6,113 nt of DNA from Bacteroidota bacterium (GTDB lineage: Bacteria > Bacteroidota > Bacteroidia > Bacteroidales > Prolixibacteraceae): positions 1 through 6,113 of the forward strand of contig JAUZOB010000206.1 of assembly GCA_030706665.1 (NCBI GenBank), read 5' to 3'. Numbering within the stretch: position 1 is the stretch's first letter; each line of letters starts with the position of its first letter. Below, one piece after another: positions 1-5,748 of this stretch. A program made the position numbers and the translations under genes. The notes beneath the pieces are model-generated. The model worked only from the letters and a program-made list of their open reading frames with translations, ran no database searches and was not told where the DNA came from.

Positions 1-124
1 AAAAGGAAATTGTCGGGGGTGTAAAAATTATATTGTTAGACTTGTAGTTGCGGATAAAGAAAGATGGCAAACAAAATGTATCCGTGGTTGTTTACTATAT
101 CTGAATGTAAATAGATTAATTGAA

Positions 125-841
125 ATGGCTAAAACTGTATTTCATAAAGCGGAAACGAGAGGCCATGCAAATCACGGTTGGCTCGACACGTATCACACAT
201 TTAGTTTTGCAAATTATTATAATCCTGAAAGGATGCATTTTGGTGTGCTTAGGGTGTTAAATGATGATTATATAGCTCCTGGTATGGGATTTGGTTCTCA
301 TCCTCATGATAATATGGAGATTCTCACGATTCCTCTCGAAGGGGATTTGGAACATCGTGACAGTATGGGCAATGTGCAGATTATTAAGCATGGAGAGGTA
401 CAGGTAATGAGTGCCGGAGAGGGGATTTATCACAGTGAATATAATCATAGCAAAGAGAATCCGGTTAAGTTATTGCAAATATGGATTTTCCCCAATATGA
501 AGGATGTAGTCCCTAGATATGATCAGATTACGTTGAATCTTACAGATCGTGAGAATAAACTACAGCAAATCTTATCTCCGAATCCGGAGGATGAAGGAGT
601 GTGGATTTATCAGGAAGCCTGGTTTTATTTAGGCAAATTTGATTCGGGCTTTTCAATTGATTATCCGATAAAACGAAAAGGCAATGGGGTCTATGTTTTT
701 ATAATCAATGGAGAAGCGTCGGTCGATGGACAAGTTTTAAGTATCCGGGACGGACTTGGAGTCTGGGATACGGATAAGATTACTATTAAGGCAGTTAGCC
801 CTGATACTGAAGTCTTATTGATGGATGTTCCGATAGCTTGA
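125..841 (+). CDS. Pirin family protein (YhhW-like bicupin)
   Basis: Complete 238-residue pirin-family protein, cytosolic, with no signal peptide. The N-terminal cupin carries the family metal site: His59 and His61 in SHPHDNMEI, then His103 and Glu105 in GEGIYHSEYN. The block GHANHGWLDTYHTFSFANYY (residues 13-32) is very close to what I recall of E. coli YhhW, which has similar length (about 231 aa). The second, degenerate cupin covers roughly residues 150-238, including GLGVWD and the ending EVLLMDVP. Bacterial pirins of this type bind a divalent metal, and YhhW has quercetin 2,3-dioxygenase activity in vitro; the physiological substrate is generally unknown. The ATG at 125 is chosen because family similarity begins there. 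The frame is also open back to the left edge, but those codons resemble no pirin. There is no Shine-Dalgarno motif. A near match to the TAnnTTTG box (TATATCTG, 96-103) precedes it without a clear -33 element. It appears to be monocistronic. Confidence 0.93.
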   Translation: MAKTVFHKAETRGHANHGWLDTYHTFSFANYYNPERMHFGVLRVLNDDYIAPGMGFGSHPHDNMEILTIPLEGDLEHRDSMGNVQIIKHGEVQVMSAGEGIYHSEYNHSKENPVKLLQIWIFPNMKDVVPRYDQITLNLTDRENKLQQILSPNPEDEGVWIYQEAWFYLGKFDSGFSIDYPIKRKGNGVYVFIINGEASVDGQVLSIRDGLGVWDTDKITIKAVSPDTEVLLMDVPIA

Positions 842-949
842 ATATTATTATCAGGGTGTTATGAATGTTCTGTCTTTTAGAACGCCAGTGATGCAACAAA
901 AGGAAATGGGAAAGTCGACCTTGGCTGTTGACGGATCAAACGAATTCCT

Positions 950-985
950 ATACGAAATGAGTGGTGTCAGCCATTCATTTCGTAT
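950..985 (+). terminator. Stem-loop between convergent genes, probable terminator
   Basis: An 11-bp perfect inverted repeat (950-960 with 975-985, arms ATACGAAATGA and TCATTTCGTAT) is extended inward by five pairs, two of them G-U, to a 4-nt loop at 966-969. It is followed by the moderately T-rich stretch TGTCTTTA. In plus-strand RNA the two inner positions form G-U wobbles; in minus-strand RNA they would be C-A mismatches. The hairpin therefore fits better as the end of the pirin transcript, 109 nt past its stop. The weak U-tract lowers certainty. A shorter 5-bp hairpin (867-871 with 879-883) lies closer to the pirin stop. Confidence 0.55.
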
Positions 986-1013
986 TGTCTTTAAAGAGAT
1001 GTGTGATTGAAAA

Positions 1014-1631
1014 TTAGGAGAGAACTCTTGCAATAATTCTTGCCGGTCCACTGTCGGCTTTAACCTTTAGAGGTAACGCAATGACTTCAAATGAATTGAT
1101 GTTTATCAGTTTTTCAAGATTAGTAAGATTCTCGGCAATTAGGATATGATTACTCAATAACATTTTATGAATCTCATGAGGTGCAAAATCAGGAGATAAT
1201 GTATCTATCCCGACCATTTTTACCTTTAAGTCAATTAGCTTCTCTGCAAAGGCAGGATCCATATCCGGGTAATCTTTTAAATACTCTGGTGATCCGAAAT
1301 GTCGGGAGTGACCCGTGTAAATCAAGACAATGAAGCCTTCCTGTATAATTTGATTGTATGATTCATCCCATCTTATCTTTTTCTGTCCTGCAACATCTAT
1401 CAGACATCCTTTCCCTATAAAAGAATCCAGGTTAATGTCAGACAGGAATAATGGGCTATTGGTTAAATGCATTGGTCCGTCAATGTGTGTGCCCACATGC
1501 ATTCCGGAGATGATTTTGTAATTGTTGTATTTATCGCTTTCAAAAAAATTCACATGAGTGAGATGTGATTGTTCATCGCCGGGGTAAACAGGCATGCTGT
1601 CCGTAAATGTTTGTGTTAAATCAATATACAT
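1014..1631 (-). CDS. Cyclase family protein (kynurenine formamidase-like metal hydrolase)
   Basis: Complete 205-residue protein of the cyclase family (PF04199), which includes bacterial kynurenine formamidase KynB and isatin hydrolase. The signature metal-binding motif HVGTHIDGPMH is at residues 45-55, supplying His45, His49, Asp51 and the likely catalytic His55. Tyr16-Pro-Gly-Asp19 matches the N-terminal PGD motif. GIDTLSPD (141-148) and AENLTNL (166-172, Glu167 probably the conserved acid) follow, and the C-terminal PLKVKADSGPARIIA block (187-201) is typical. The length is normal for the family. It is a cytosolic amidohydrolase, probably Mn- or Zn-dependent, acting on a small cyclic amide or formamide. 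The substrate cannot be assigned: no kynureninase or other tryptophan-catabolism gene is nearby. The start at 1631 sits just before the MYIDLT strand where family members begin. It has no Shine-Dalgarno motif, and a candidate promoter lies about 45 nt upstream. Confidence 0.9.
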   Translation of the reverse strand: MYIDLTQTFTDSMPVYPGDEQSHLTHVNFFESDKYNNYKIISGMHVGTHIDGPMHLTNSPLFLSDINLDSFIGKGCLIDVAGQKKIRWDESYNQIIQEGFIVLIYTGHSRHFGSPEYLKDYPDMDPAFAEKLIDLKVKMVGIDTLSPDFAPHEIHKMLLSNHILIAENLTNLEKLININSFEVIALPLKVKADSGPARIIARVLS

Positions 1632-1677
1632 TGTTCAATGATTTAATTCAATATAAGACGAATAATGTTCGAAAAAT

Positions 1678-1705
1678 CAAATGTAATATAATGTTTTATC
1701 TCAAA
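1678..1705 (-). promoter_or_regulatory. Candidate Bacteroidota promoter for the cyclase-family gene
   Basis: Read on the minus strand, TACATTTG at 1685-1678 matches the Bacteroidota primary-sigma -7 consensus TAnnTTTG exactly. A TTTG at 1705-1702 can serve as the -33 element. The 16-nt spacer is slightly short for this promoter class. Transcription would begin about 40 nt before the ATG at 1631. Such boxes arise often by chance in AT-rich DNA, so this is a plausible site only. Confidence 0.4.
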
Positions 1706-1956
1706 AAATAATCGGGAAAAAGTACGGCTTGTCGCATCTTTCGAATTAACATCATGAGTCTGCTTTTTTCTTCCTAAAGAGATGAAAATAGTAGAAATTA
1801 CTTTTTTTTAAAGTTGAATATATACTGTAAAGTATGTAGTTTGAAAATAAATTCTTCCGAATAAAATATTATGGAAGTCATAAAATGACAGGGAAATTAT
1901 TCTTGTTTTAAGTTGTTTCTGAATGATGAAATAAGATTTAACTCAATGAATATTAA

Positions 1957-1964
1957 TATGTTTG
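1957..1964 (+). promoter_or_regulatory. Candidate -7 box upstream of the 106-aa gene
   Basis: TATGTTTG is an exact match to TAnnTTTG. The best available -33 element is TTTA at 1937-1940, one mismatch from TTTG with a 16-nt spacer. If used, it would give a 5' leader of about 165 nt. A weaker alternative nearer the gene is the TTATTTTG run at 2093-2100, which is one base short of the consensus spacing. Neither is secure. Confidence 0.25.
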
Positions 1965-2135
1965 TATGTATGCCATATTGGTTGAATGTAATGTTTATAA
2001 TGGTGTATGCTTAATTATAGATAAGTATTAAGAAATAAATTAATCATTAAAAAATGCAAAAAAATGGGAAAAAATGACAAATATCATGAACCTTATTTTG
2101 ATCTACCCGTAAATAGAACTAAAACCATTTAAGAA

Positions 2136-2456
2136 ATGCACATGAAAACAAGCGTACAAATTCCGCCCTATCTGACATCTATGGCAGTAGCACATTTAAA
2201 TTGGATGGAAGATAACAAACCGAACGATCTGGAAAAGCTGTATAGTGAGAAAAAGTTAAAGGATTATCTGTCCCAGAAGGTGATGACAGCGAAGCAGAAA
2301 GTTGATCAATTGATGCAGGAAGGGATGAGTAGGTACGAAGCTATGGAAATAGTGAACGGCATTATCCTTTCTCCACCTAAAGAAGATGCACCATCGAAAG
2401 TGAATCCGATGACAGGTATGATGAGGAGTACCATCAGGATGAGCCTGTATGAGTAA
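2136..2456 (+). CDS. Small helical protein of unknown function (106 aa)
   Basis: I do not recognise a family for this 106-residue protein. It is predicted to be soluble, mostly helical and rich in charged residues, with no signal peptide, membrane segment or cysteine. Residues 30-80 look like two or three amphipathic helices (NDLEKLYSEKKLKDYLSQKV, then TAKQKVDQLMQEGMSRYEAM). A proline-containing linker (SPPKEDAPSKVNP, about 79-91) precedes a short C-terminal segment ending in RSTIRMSLYE. Codon use and composition look like those of the neighbours, and a good intrinsic terminator follows 48 nt after the stop, both supporting a real gene. Translation may start at Met1 or at Met3 (2142); MKTSVQIPPYL is an equally natural beginning. 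The modest size and helix-rich charged make-up would suit a small regulatory or adaptor protein, but no function can be assigned. Confidence 0.65.
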   Translation: MHMKTSVQIPPYLTSMAVAHLNWMEDNKPNDLEKLYSEKKLKDYLSQKVMTAKQKVDQLMQEGMSRYEAMEIVNGIILSPPKEDAPSKVNPMTGMMRSTIRMSLYE

Positions 2457-2503
2457 TTAAAAAACCTTGGAGCATATAAGTTTTAAAAGGTTGAAATAAA
2501 AAA

Positions 2504-2549
2504 GCCATGTTGAGAACTTTCAAAGCGAAGCTTAACATGGTGTTTTTTT
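2504..2549 (+). terminator. Intrinsic terminator of the 106-aa gene (possibly bidirectional)
   Basis: The arms 2504-2514 and 2531-2541 pair over 11 bp (core CCATGTT/AACATGG, two G-U pairs), followed by seven T residues at 2543-2549. This is a typical rho-independent terminator placed 48 nt after the upstream stop codon. An A-rich run just before the stem (2493-2503) would act as a U-tract for minus-strand transcripts, so it could work in both directions. Confidence 0.78.
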
Positions 2550-2600
2550 CAAGACTCATCAATATCAATTGTGCATACTGTTTCCTTAATGGAAATAAAG

Positions 2601-2635
2601 AATGGGGCACTCCAGCGGAGATGTCCCATTTTTTT
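2601..2635 (+). terminator. Second, tandem intrinsic terminator
   Basis: The arms 2601-2613 and 2617-2630 form a 13-bp stem with one bulged A at 2621 and one G-U pair, capped by the 3-nt loop AGC. Seven T residues at 2629-2635 follow. It is GC-richer and stronger than the first terminator. It lies about 50 nt downstream with no gene between, so it is either a back-up terminator or the 3' end of a small unannotated transcript. Confidence 0.75.
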
Positions 2636-2641
2636 GTAGTG

Positions 2642-2926
2642 ATTTTCTCCAATTGCAGATTTCACAATCAAAAAAGAAGTCCTGTTTTAGGAACGACGGA
2701 GTTCTTTCATTAACAGAGTTCTGACATTAAATAACACATAGTTATGGACAACTAAAATGTCACTATGAATGTGACGAAGATTTTTATTGGAGTAGATCCC
2801 GAATTAGAAATGATCGCAAAGCTTCTCATTTTCAGTATCCAAAAGAATTATCAACAGTTGTTGAAAACTAAAAAGGAGAAGGGATGAAAATCAAATTGAA
2901 ATAATGTTGTTCCTTTGTCCTGTCAA
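2642..2926. other. Gene-poor stretch before the riboswitch
   Basis: No recognisable gene. Several small hairpins occur: 2731-2735 with 2741-2745 (ATAAC/GTTAT) and 2759-2763 with 2771-2775 (GTCAC/GTGAC). A 7-bp direct repeat GAGTTCT lies at 2699-2705 and 2716-2722. Two tiny reading frames, 2765-2887 (40 codons) and 2884-2904 (6 codons), overlap as ATGA and the second follows AAGGAGAAGGG; neither resembles a known protein. The riboswitch transcript must start here or further upstream. The best -7-like boxes are TAATGTTG (2902-2909) and TTCCTTTG (2910-2917), each one mismatch from TAnnTTTG and neither with a clear -33 partner. Confidence 0.5.
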
Positions 2927-3124
2927 TTTTAATGGTTTCCGAATTATTCGGGATTAAAAGGGAATCCTGTGAGAATCAGGAGCTATCCCCGTAGCTGTCA
3001 GTTCATTTAATGGGTCTTGACAATCCGCTTTGCCACTGTCCTTTGTAAGGATGGGAAGGCCGGTCAGGACAGAACGAGCCAGAAGACCTGCCATTGAAAC
3101 AGTTTCGTAGCTTTCGGGTGAAAG
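2927..3124 (+). promoter_or_regulatory. Cobalamin (B12) riboswitch upstream of nrdD
   Basis: The conserved core is readable directly: AAAAGGGAATCCTGTGAGAATC at the entry, CCCCGTAGCTGTCA, GCCACTGTCC with GGGAAGGC, and GAGCCAGAAGACCTGCC as the B12 box. P1 pairs 2927-2935 with 3091-3099 (9 bp, one G-U). P5 pairs 2981-2985 with 2992-2996 (AGCTA/TAGCT) around the loop TCCCCG. The downstream hairpin P13 pairs 3111-3115 with 3120-3124 (CTTTC/GAAAG) with loop GGGT, complementary to the C run of L5 (2987-2990), giving the kissing interaction that reports ligand binding. Adenosyl- or other cobalamin binding normally lowers expression of the downstream gene, here nrdD and probably the whole nrdD-nrdG unit. 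Orientation and the distance of 102 nt from P13 to the nrdD start agree with that. Confidence 0.95.
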
Positions 3125-3127
3125 GTG

Positions 3128-3167
3128 AAGGATAAAGAACTTACTCTCTTTATTTTTATTTGTTTTT
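3128..3167 (+). terminator. Possible attenuator hairpin of the B12 riboswitch
   Basis: The arms 3128-3138 and 3147-3157 pair over 11 bp (core ATAAAGA/TCTTTAT, with two G-U and two A-U pairs at the base), loop 3139-3146. The sequence from 3149 to 3167 is almost all U (15 of 19). It starts three nucleotides after P13, where an expression platform would be expected. The stem is A/U-rich and weak, so control might instead act on translation initiation. The rest of the leader to the ATG is 59 nt with no Shine-Dalgarno motif. Confidence 0.4.
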
Positions 3168-3226
3168 CATTTCGCGGGCTGCCATTTTAAAATTGTCAAC
3201 ATGTTAAACTTTGTGATTGAATTAAA

Positions 3227-5386
3227 ATGAGTAGTGTCTTAAAAAATAAACAGATCTGTAAGCGTGACGGACGTGTCGTGCCCTTCGAAACCGAAAAAAT
3301 TACGTTGGCAATTTTCAAAGCTTTACGGGCAACCGGCAAACGTGATAGGAGTTTGGCTGAAGAGCTTACAGACGATGTGTTGAATCAAATGCATCTTTCA
3401 GAATTAAAAAAGCCGGAAACAACGGTTGAGGAAGTTCAGGACATCGTAGAAAACGTTTTGTTTGAGAATAAGCTGTTCGATGCTGCAAAGGCCTACATTC
3501 TATACCGAAAACAACATGAAAATATAAGGAATACCAATGAATTGTTTTCCAATCTCGATATTGTTGAAAAATACCTTCAGCTTGATGACTGGCGAATTAA
3601 AGAAAGTGCAAATTCATCATATTCTTTGCAGGGACTTAATCAGCACATTGCAACGATTGTAAGTTCACAATACTGGCTGGAGAGAATCTATTCCGATGAA
3701 ATTAAGAACACACACCAGTCCGGGCGGTTCCACATTCATGATCTGGGTTTCCTTAGCGTATATTGTGTCGGATGGGATTTGGAAGATCTGCTGATGTCCG
3801 GATTTAAGGGCGTCTCCGGCAAACTGGAAGCAAGGCCGGCAAAGCATTTTAGGACGATACTGGGACAGATTGTCAACTTCTTTTATACCATGCAGGGCGA
3901 AGCTGCCGGAGCTCAGGCATTCTCTAGCTTTGATACCTATCTGGCTCCTTTTATCCGTTATGATAATTTGGATTACTCTCATGTAAAACAGGCTCTTCAG
4001 GAATTCATGTTCAATATCAACGTGCCGACCCGTGTGGGGTTTCAAACTCCCTTTACCAATATCACCCTTGATCTGAAAGTTCCTGAACCCTTGAAGAATC
4101 AACCGGTCATAATAGGCGGACAAATGCAGGCTGAGACCTATGGCGAATTTCAGGCTGAATTGGATCTTTTCAATGAAGCCTTTGCTGAGGTGATGGCCGA
4201 AGGCGATGCTAACGGAAGTGTATTTTCGTTCCCGATCCCGACTTATAATATTACTCCTGATTTTGAATGGGACAATCCTTCTTATCAGAAGATATGGGAA
4301 ATCACCGCTAAATATGGGATCCCTTATTTCTCGAACTTTGTGAATTCGGATATGAAACCTGACGATGTTCGCAGTATGTGTTGTCGTCTTCGACTCGATA
4401 AACGGGAATTGCAAAAGAGGGGCGGGGGATTGTTCGGTGCAAACCCACTTACCGGAAGCGTAGGGGTTGTAACGATCAATATGCCGCGGTTGGGTTATGA
4501 ATCCGGTTCGGAAGATGATTTTTTCCATCGCCTGGATAAATTAATGGAATTGGCAAAAGAAAGCCTTGAGACCAAACGAAAAGTAATCGAGCATTTTACA
4601 GAAAAAGGGCTTTATCCCTATTCGAAATTTTATCTGCGTCATGTAAAAGCCAGAACCGGTAAGTTCTGGAAAAATCACTTCTCAACCATTGGAATTGTCG
4701 GAATGAACGAATGCTGCCTGAATTTCCTGGGAAGTGACATTACTACCGGGAACGGATATGCTTTCACTCAGAAAGTCATGGATCACATGCGATCAAAACT
4801 TGAAGTTTTTCAGGAAGAGACTGATAATATATACAACCTCGAAGCAACTCCTGCCGAAGGGACTTCATATCGTCTTTCTAAAATTGATAAAGCCGAATAT
4901 CCTGACATCATTGTTGCAAATGAGGAGCAGGTCCGTAATGGTGCAAAACCCTATTATACCAATTCGACTCAGTTGCCGGTCTATTATACGGACGACCTGT
5001 TCGAAGCACTTCGCATTCAGGATGGCTTACAAACCAAATATACCGGAGGAACTGTTTTTCATACCTTCATCGGAGAGAAACAGCCGGATGTCGAGTCCGT
5101 TAAGAATCTGATTAAAAAGATAACGAAGAACTTCCGTTTGCCTTATATTACGCTTTCCCCGACCTTCAGCATCTGTCCGGAACATGGATATATTTTTGGA
5201 GAGCATAAATTGTGCCCCAAATGTCTTGAAGCCGGCAAATCGGTAAAGTGTGAAGTCTTCTCACGTATTGTAGGGTATCTGCGTCCTGTGGAACAATGGA
5301 ACGACGGAAAGCAGGCAGAGTTTACCCAGCGCAGACTATTTGATAAAAACGGGATCTTTACAACGGAATGTGCCGAAGTGTTGTAA
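3227..5386 (+). CDS. nrdD: Anaerobic (class III) ribonucleoside-triphosphate reductase
   Basis: Complete 719-residue cytosolic enzyme that reduces ribonucleoside triphosphates to deoxyribonucleotides without oxygen, using a glycyl radical. An ATP-cone allosteric domain covers about residues 7-100 (CKRDGRVVPFETEKI onward), and the catalytic barrel follows from about 110. Recognisable blocks are HIHDLGFLSVYC (169-180; Cys180 a likely active-site cysteine), SMCCRLRLD (383-391; Cys385/Cys386 at the thiyl-radical finger loop), GGGLFGANPLTGSVGVVTIN (399-418) and the C-terminal RIVGYLRPVEQWN with the glycyl-radical Gly683. A zinc site before it is formed by Cys650, His653, Cys663 and Cys666; Cys675 is extra. 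The length is typical. The start at 3227 directly precedes the ATP cone. Expression is probably repressed by cobalamin through the upstream riboswitch. The downstream cysteine-rich gene (31-nt gap) and nrdG likely belong to the same unit. Whether the electron donor is formate or a redoxin cannot be decided by eye. Confidence 0.97.
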   Translation: MSSVLKNKQICKRDGRVVPFETEKITLAIFKALRATGKRDRSLAEELTDDVLNQMHLSELKKPETTVEEVQDIVENVLFENKLFDAAKAYILYRKQHENIRNTNELFSNLDIVEKYLQLDDWRIKESANSSYSLQGLNQHIATIVSSQYWLERIYSDEIKNTHQSGRFHIHDLGFLSVYCVGWDLEDLLMSGFKGVSGKLEARPAKHFRTILGQIVNFFYTMQGEAAGAQAFSSFDTYLAPFIRYDNLDYSHVKQALQEFMFNINVPTRVGFQTPFTNITLDLKVPEPLKNQPVIIGGQMQAETYGEFQAELDLFNEAFAEVMAEGDANGSVFSFPIPTYNITPDFEWDNPSYQKIWEITAKYGIPYFSNFVNSDMKPDDVRSMCCRLRLDKRELQKRGGGLFGANPLTGSVGVVTINMPRLGYESGSEDDFFHRLDKLMELAKESLETKRKVIEHFTEKGLYPYSKFYLRHVKARTGKFWKNHFSTIGIVGMNECCLNFLGSDITTGNGYAFTQKVMDHMRSKLEVFQEETDNIYNLEATPAEGTSYRLSKIDKAEYPDIIVANEEQVRNGAKPYYTNSTQLPVYYTDDLFEALRIQDGLQTKYTGGTVFHTFIGEKQPDVESVKNLIKKITKNFRLPYITLSPTFSICPEHGYIFGEHKLCPKCLEAGKSVKCEVFSRIVGYLRPVEQWNDGKQAEFTQRRLFDKNGIFTTECAEVL

Positions 5387-5417
5387 ACAATGTTAATAAA
5401 GAACTAATCCGGCTATT

Positions 5418-5612
5418 ATGAACAAGAAATGTCCTCATTGCGGAAAGGAGTTCGAGTGCAGACACGATGATATTGTAAATTGTCAATGTGCAACTGTGGT
5501 CCTGACTCCTGAAGAAAGACAATACCTGGCATCGATCTATAACGATTGCGTTTGCGTCGAATGCATTAAAAAATTGAAGGAAGAGTTTAGACGTCGGGAA
5601 TGTCGTTTATAA
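5418..5612 (+). CDS. Small cysteine-rich protein, CWC-like (64 aa)
   Basis: A 64-residue protein with nine cysteines in the order CPHC (5-8), C14, CQC (22-24), CVC (44-46), C49 and C62. Pattern and spacing match the cysteine-rich CWC family (PF14375), whose members read CPxCGxxFxC...CWC...CLCxxCL, here with Gln instead of Trp in the central motif. The central part TPEERQYLASIYN (30-42) is a short helix, as in the family. It probably binds zinc or an iron-sulfur cluster; no function is established. It lies 31 nt after nrdD and 136 nt before nrdG on the same strand, so it is probably co-transcribed. That position suggests, without proof, a role with the reductase or its radical-SAM activase, for example in metal delivery or thiol chemistry. 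No Shine-Dalgarno motif is visible; the only ATG in frame ahead of CPHC is at 5418. Confidence 0.78.
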   Translation: MNKKCPHCGKEFECRHDDIVNCQCATVVLTPEERQYLASIYNDCVCVECIKKLKEEFRRRECRL

Positions 5613-5748
5613 TCCAAATGATGTGATTTCTTATCGTTTGTTTTAGTTGCCTCCACTTCTATGATTACAGGAATTAGTCACCAGAATCTTGTCAAAAAGA
5701 GGGTTGAGGTTCGGATTCGGTTGTAGAAAGCAACATGATATTTCAAAG

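Larger units (their letters stand above)
1632..2135. other. AT-rich gene-free stretch between divergent genes
   Basis: This 504-nt stretch separates the divergent cyclase-family gene and the 106-aa gene. No convincing coding sequence, tRNA or mobile-element end is visible. It is very A/T-rich, with several poly-A and poly-T runs. Two neighbouring hairpins can be drawn: 1819-1826 with 1831-1838 (8 bp, one G-U, loop GTAA), and 1854-1858 with 1873-1877, continued by 1861-1864 with 1869-1872 around a 2-nt bulge. Both are A/T-rich and may be incidental. Candidate promoters for both flanking genes lie at its two ends. Confidence 0.6.

Noticed and set aside
2..124. The pirin frame is open upstream of the ATG to the left edge, with several cysteine codons.
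   Set aside because: The translated stretch has no resemblance to pirins, whose N-terminus is matched exactly at 125; 41 open codons are easily reached by chance.
1958..2014. 18-codon hydrophobic mini-frame MFVCMPYWLNVMFIMVYA.
   Set aside because: No ribosome binding site, and it overlaps the candidate -7 box; most likely chance.
2673..2707. Hairpin AAAGAA/TTCTTT with a T run on the minus-strand side, as a third terminator.
   Set aside because: The stem is short with a mismatch, and no minus-strand gene lies to its right that would need terminating.
2507..2713. 68-codon and antisense 72-codon frames over the region after the 106-aa gene.
   Set aside because: Both run through the two terminator hairpins and have no protein-like features.
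3198..3205. Palindrome AACATGTT just upstream of nrdD as a regulator binding site.
   Set aside because: Only 8 bp, and it does not match the NrdR box or FNR consensus; common by chance in AT-rich DNA.
3665..4528. 287-codon open frame on the minus strand inside nrdD.
   Set aside because: It lies wholly within the highly conserved catalytic core of NrdD on the opposite strand and its translation shows no domain; it is a shadow frame.
4734..5111. 125-codon plus-strand frame within nrdD.
   Set aside because: It overlaps conserved NrdD sequence out of frame and has no recognisable motif.
5661..5726. 21-codon frame between the cysteine-rich gene and nrdG.
   Set aside because: Too short, without a family match or ribosome binding site.
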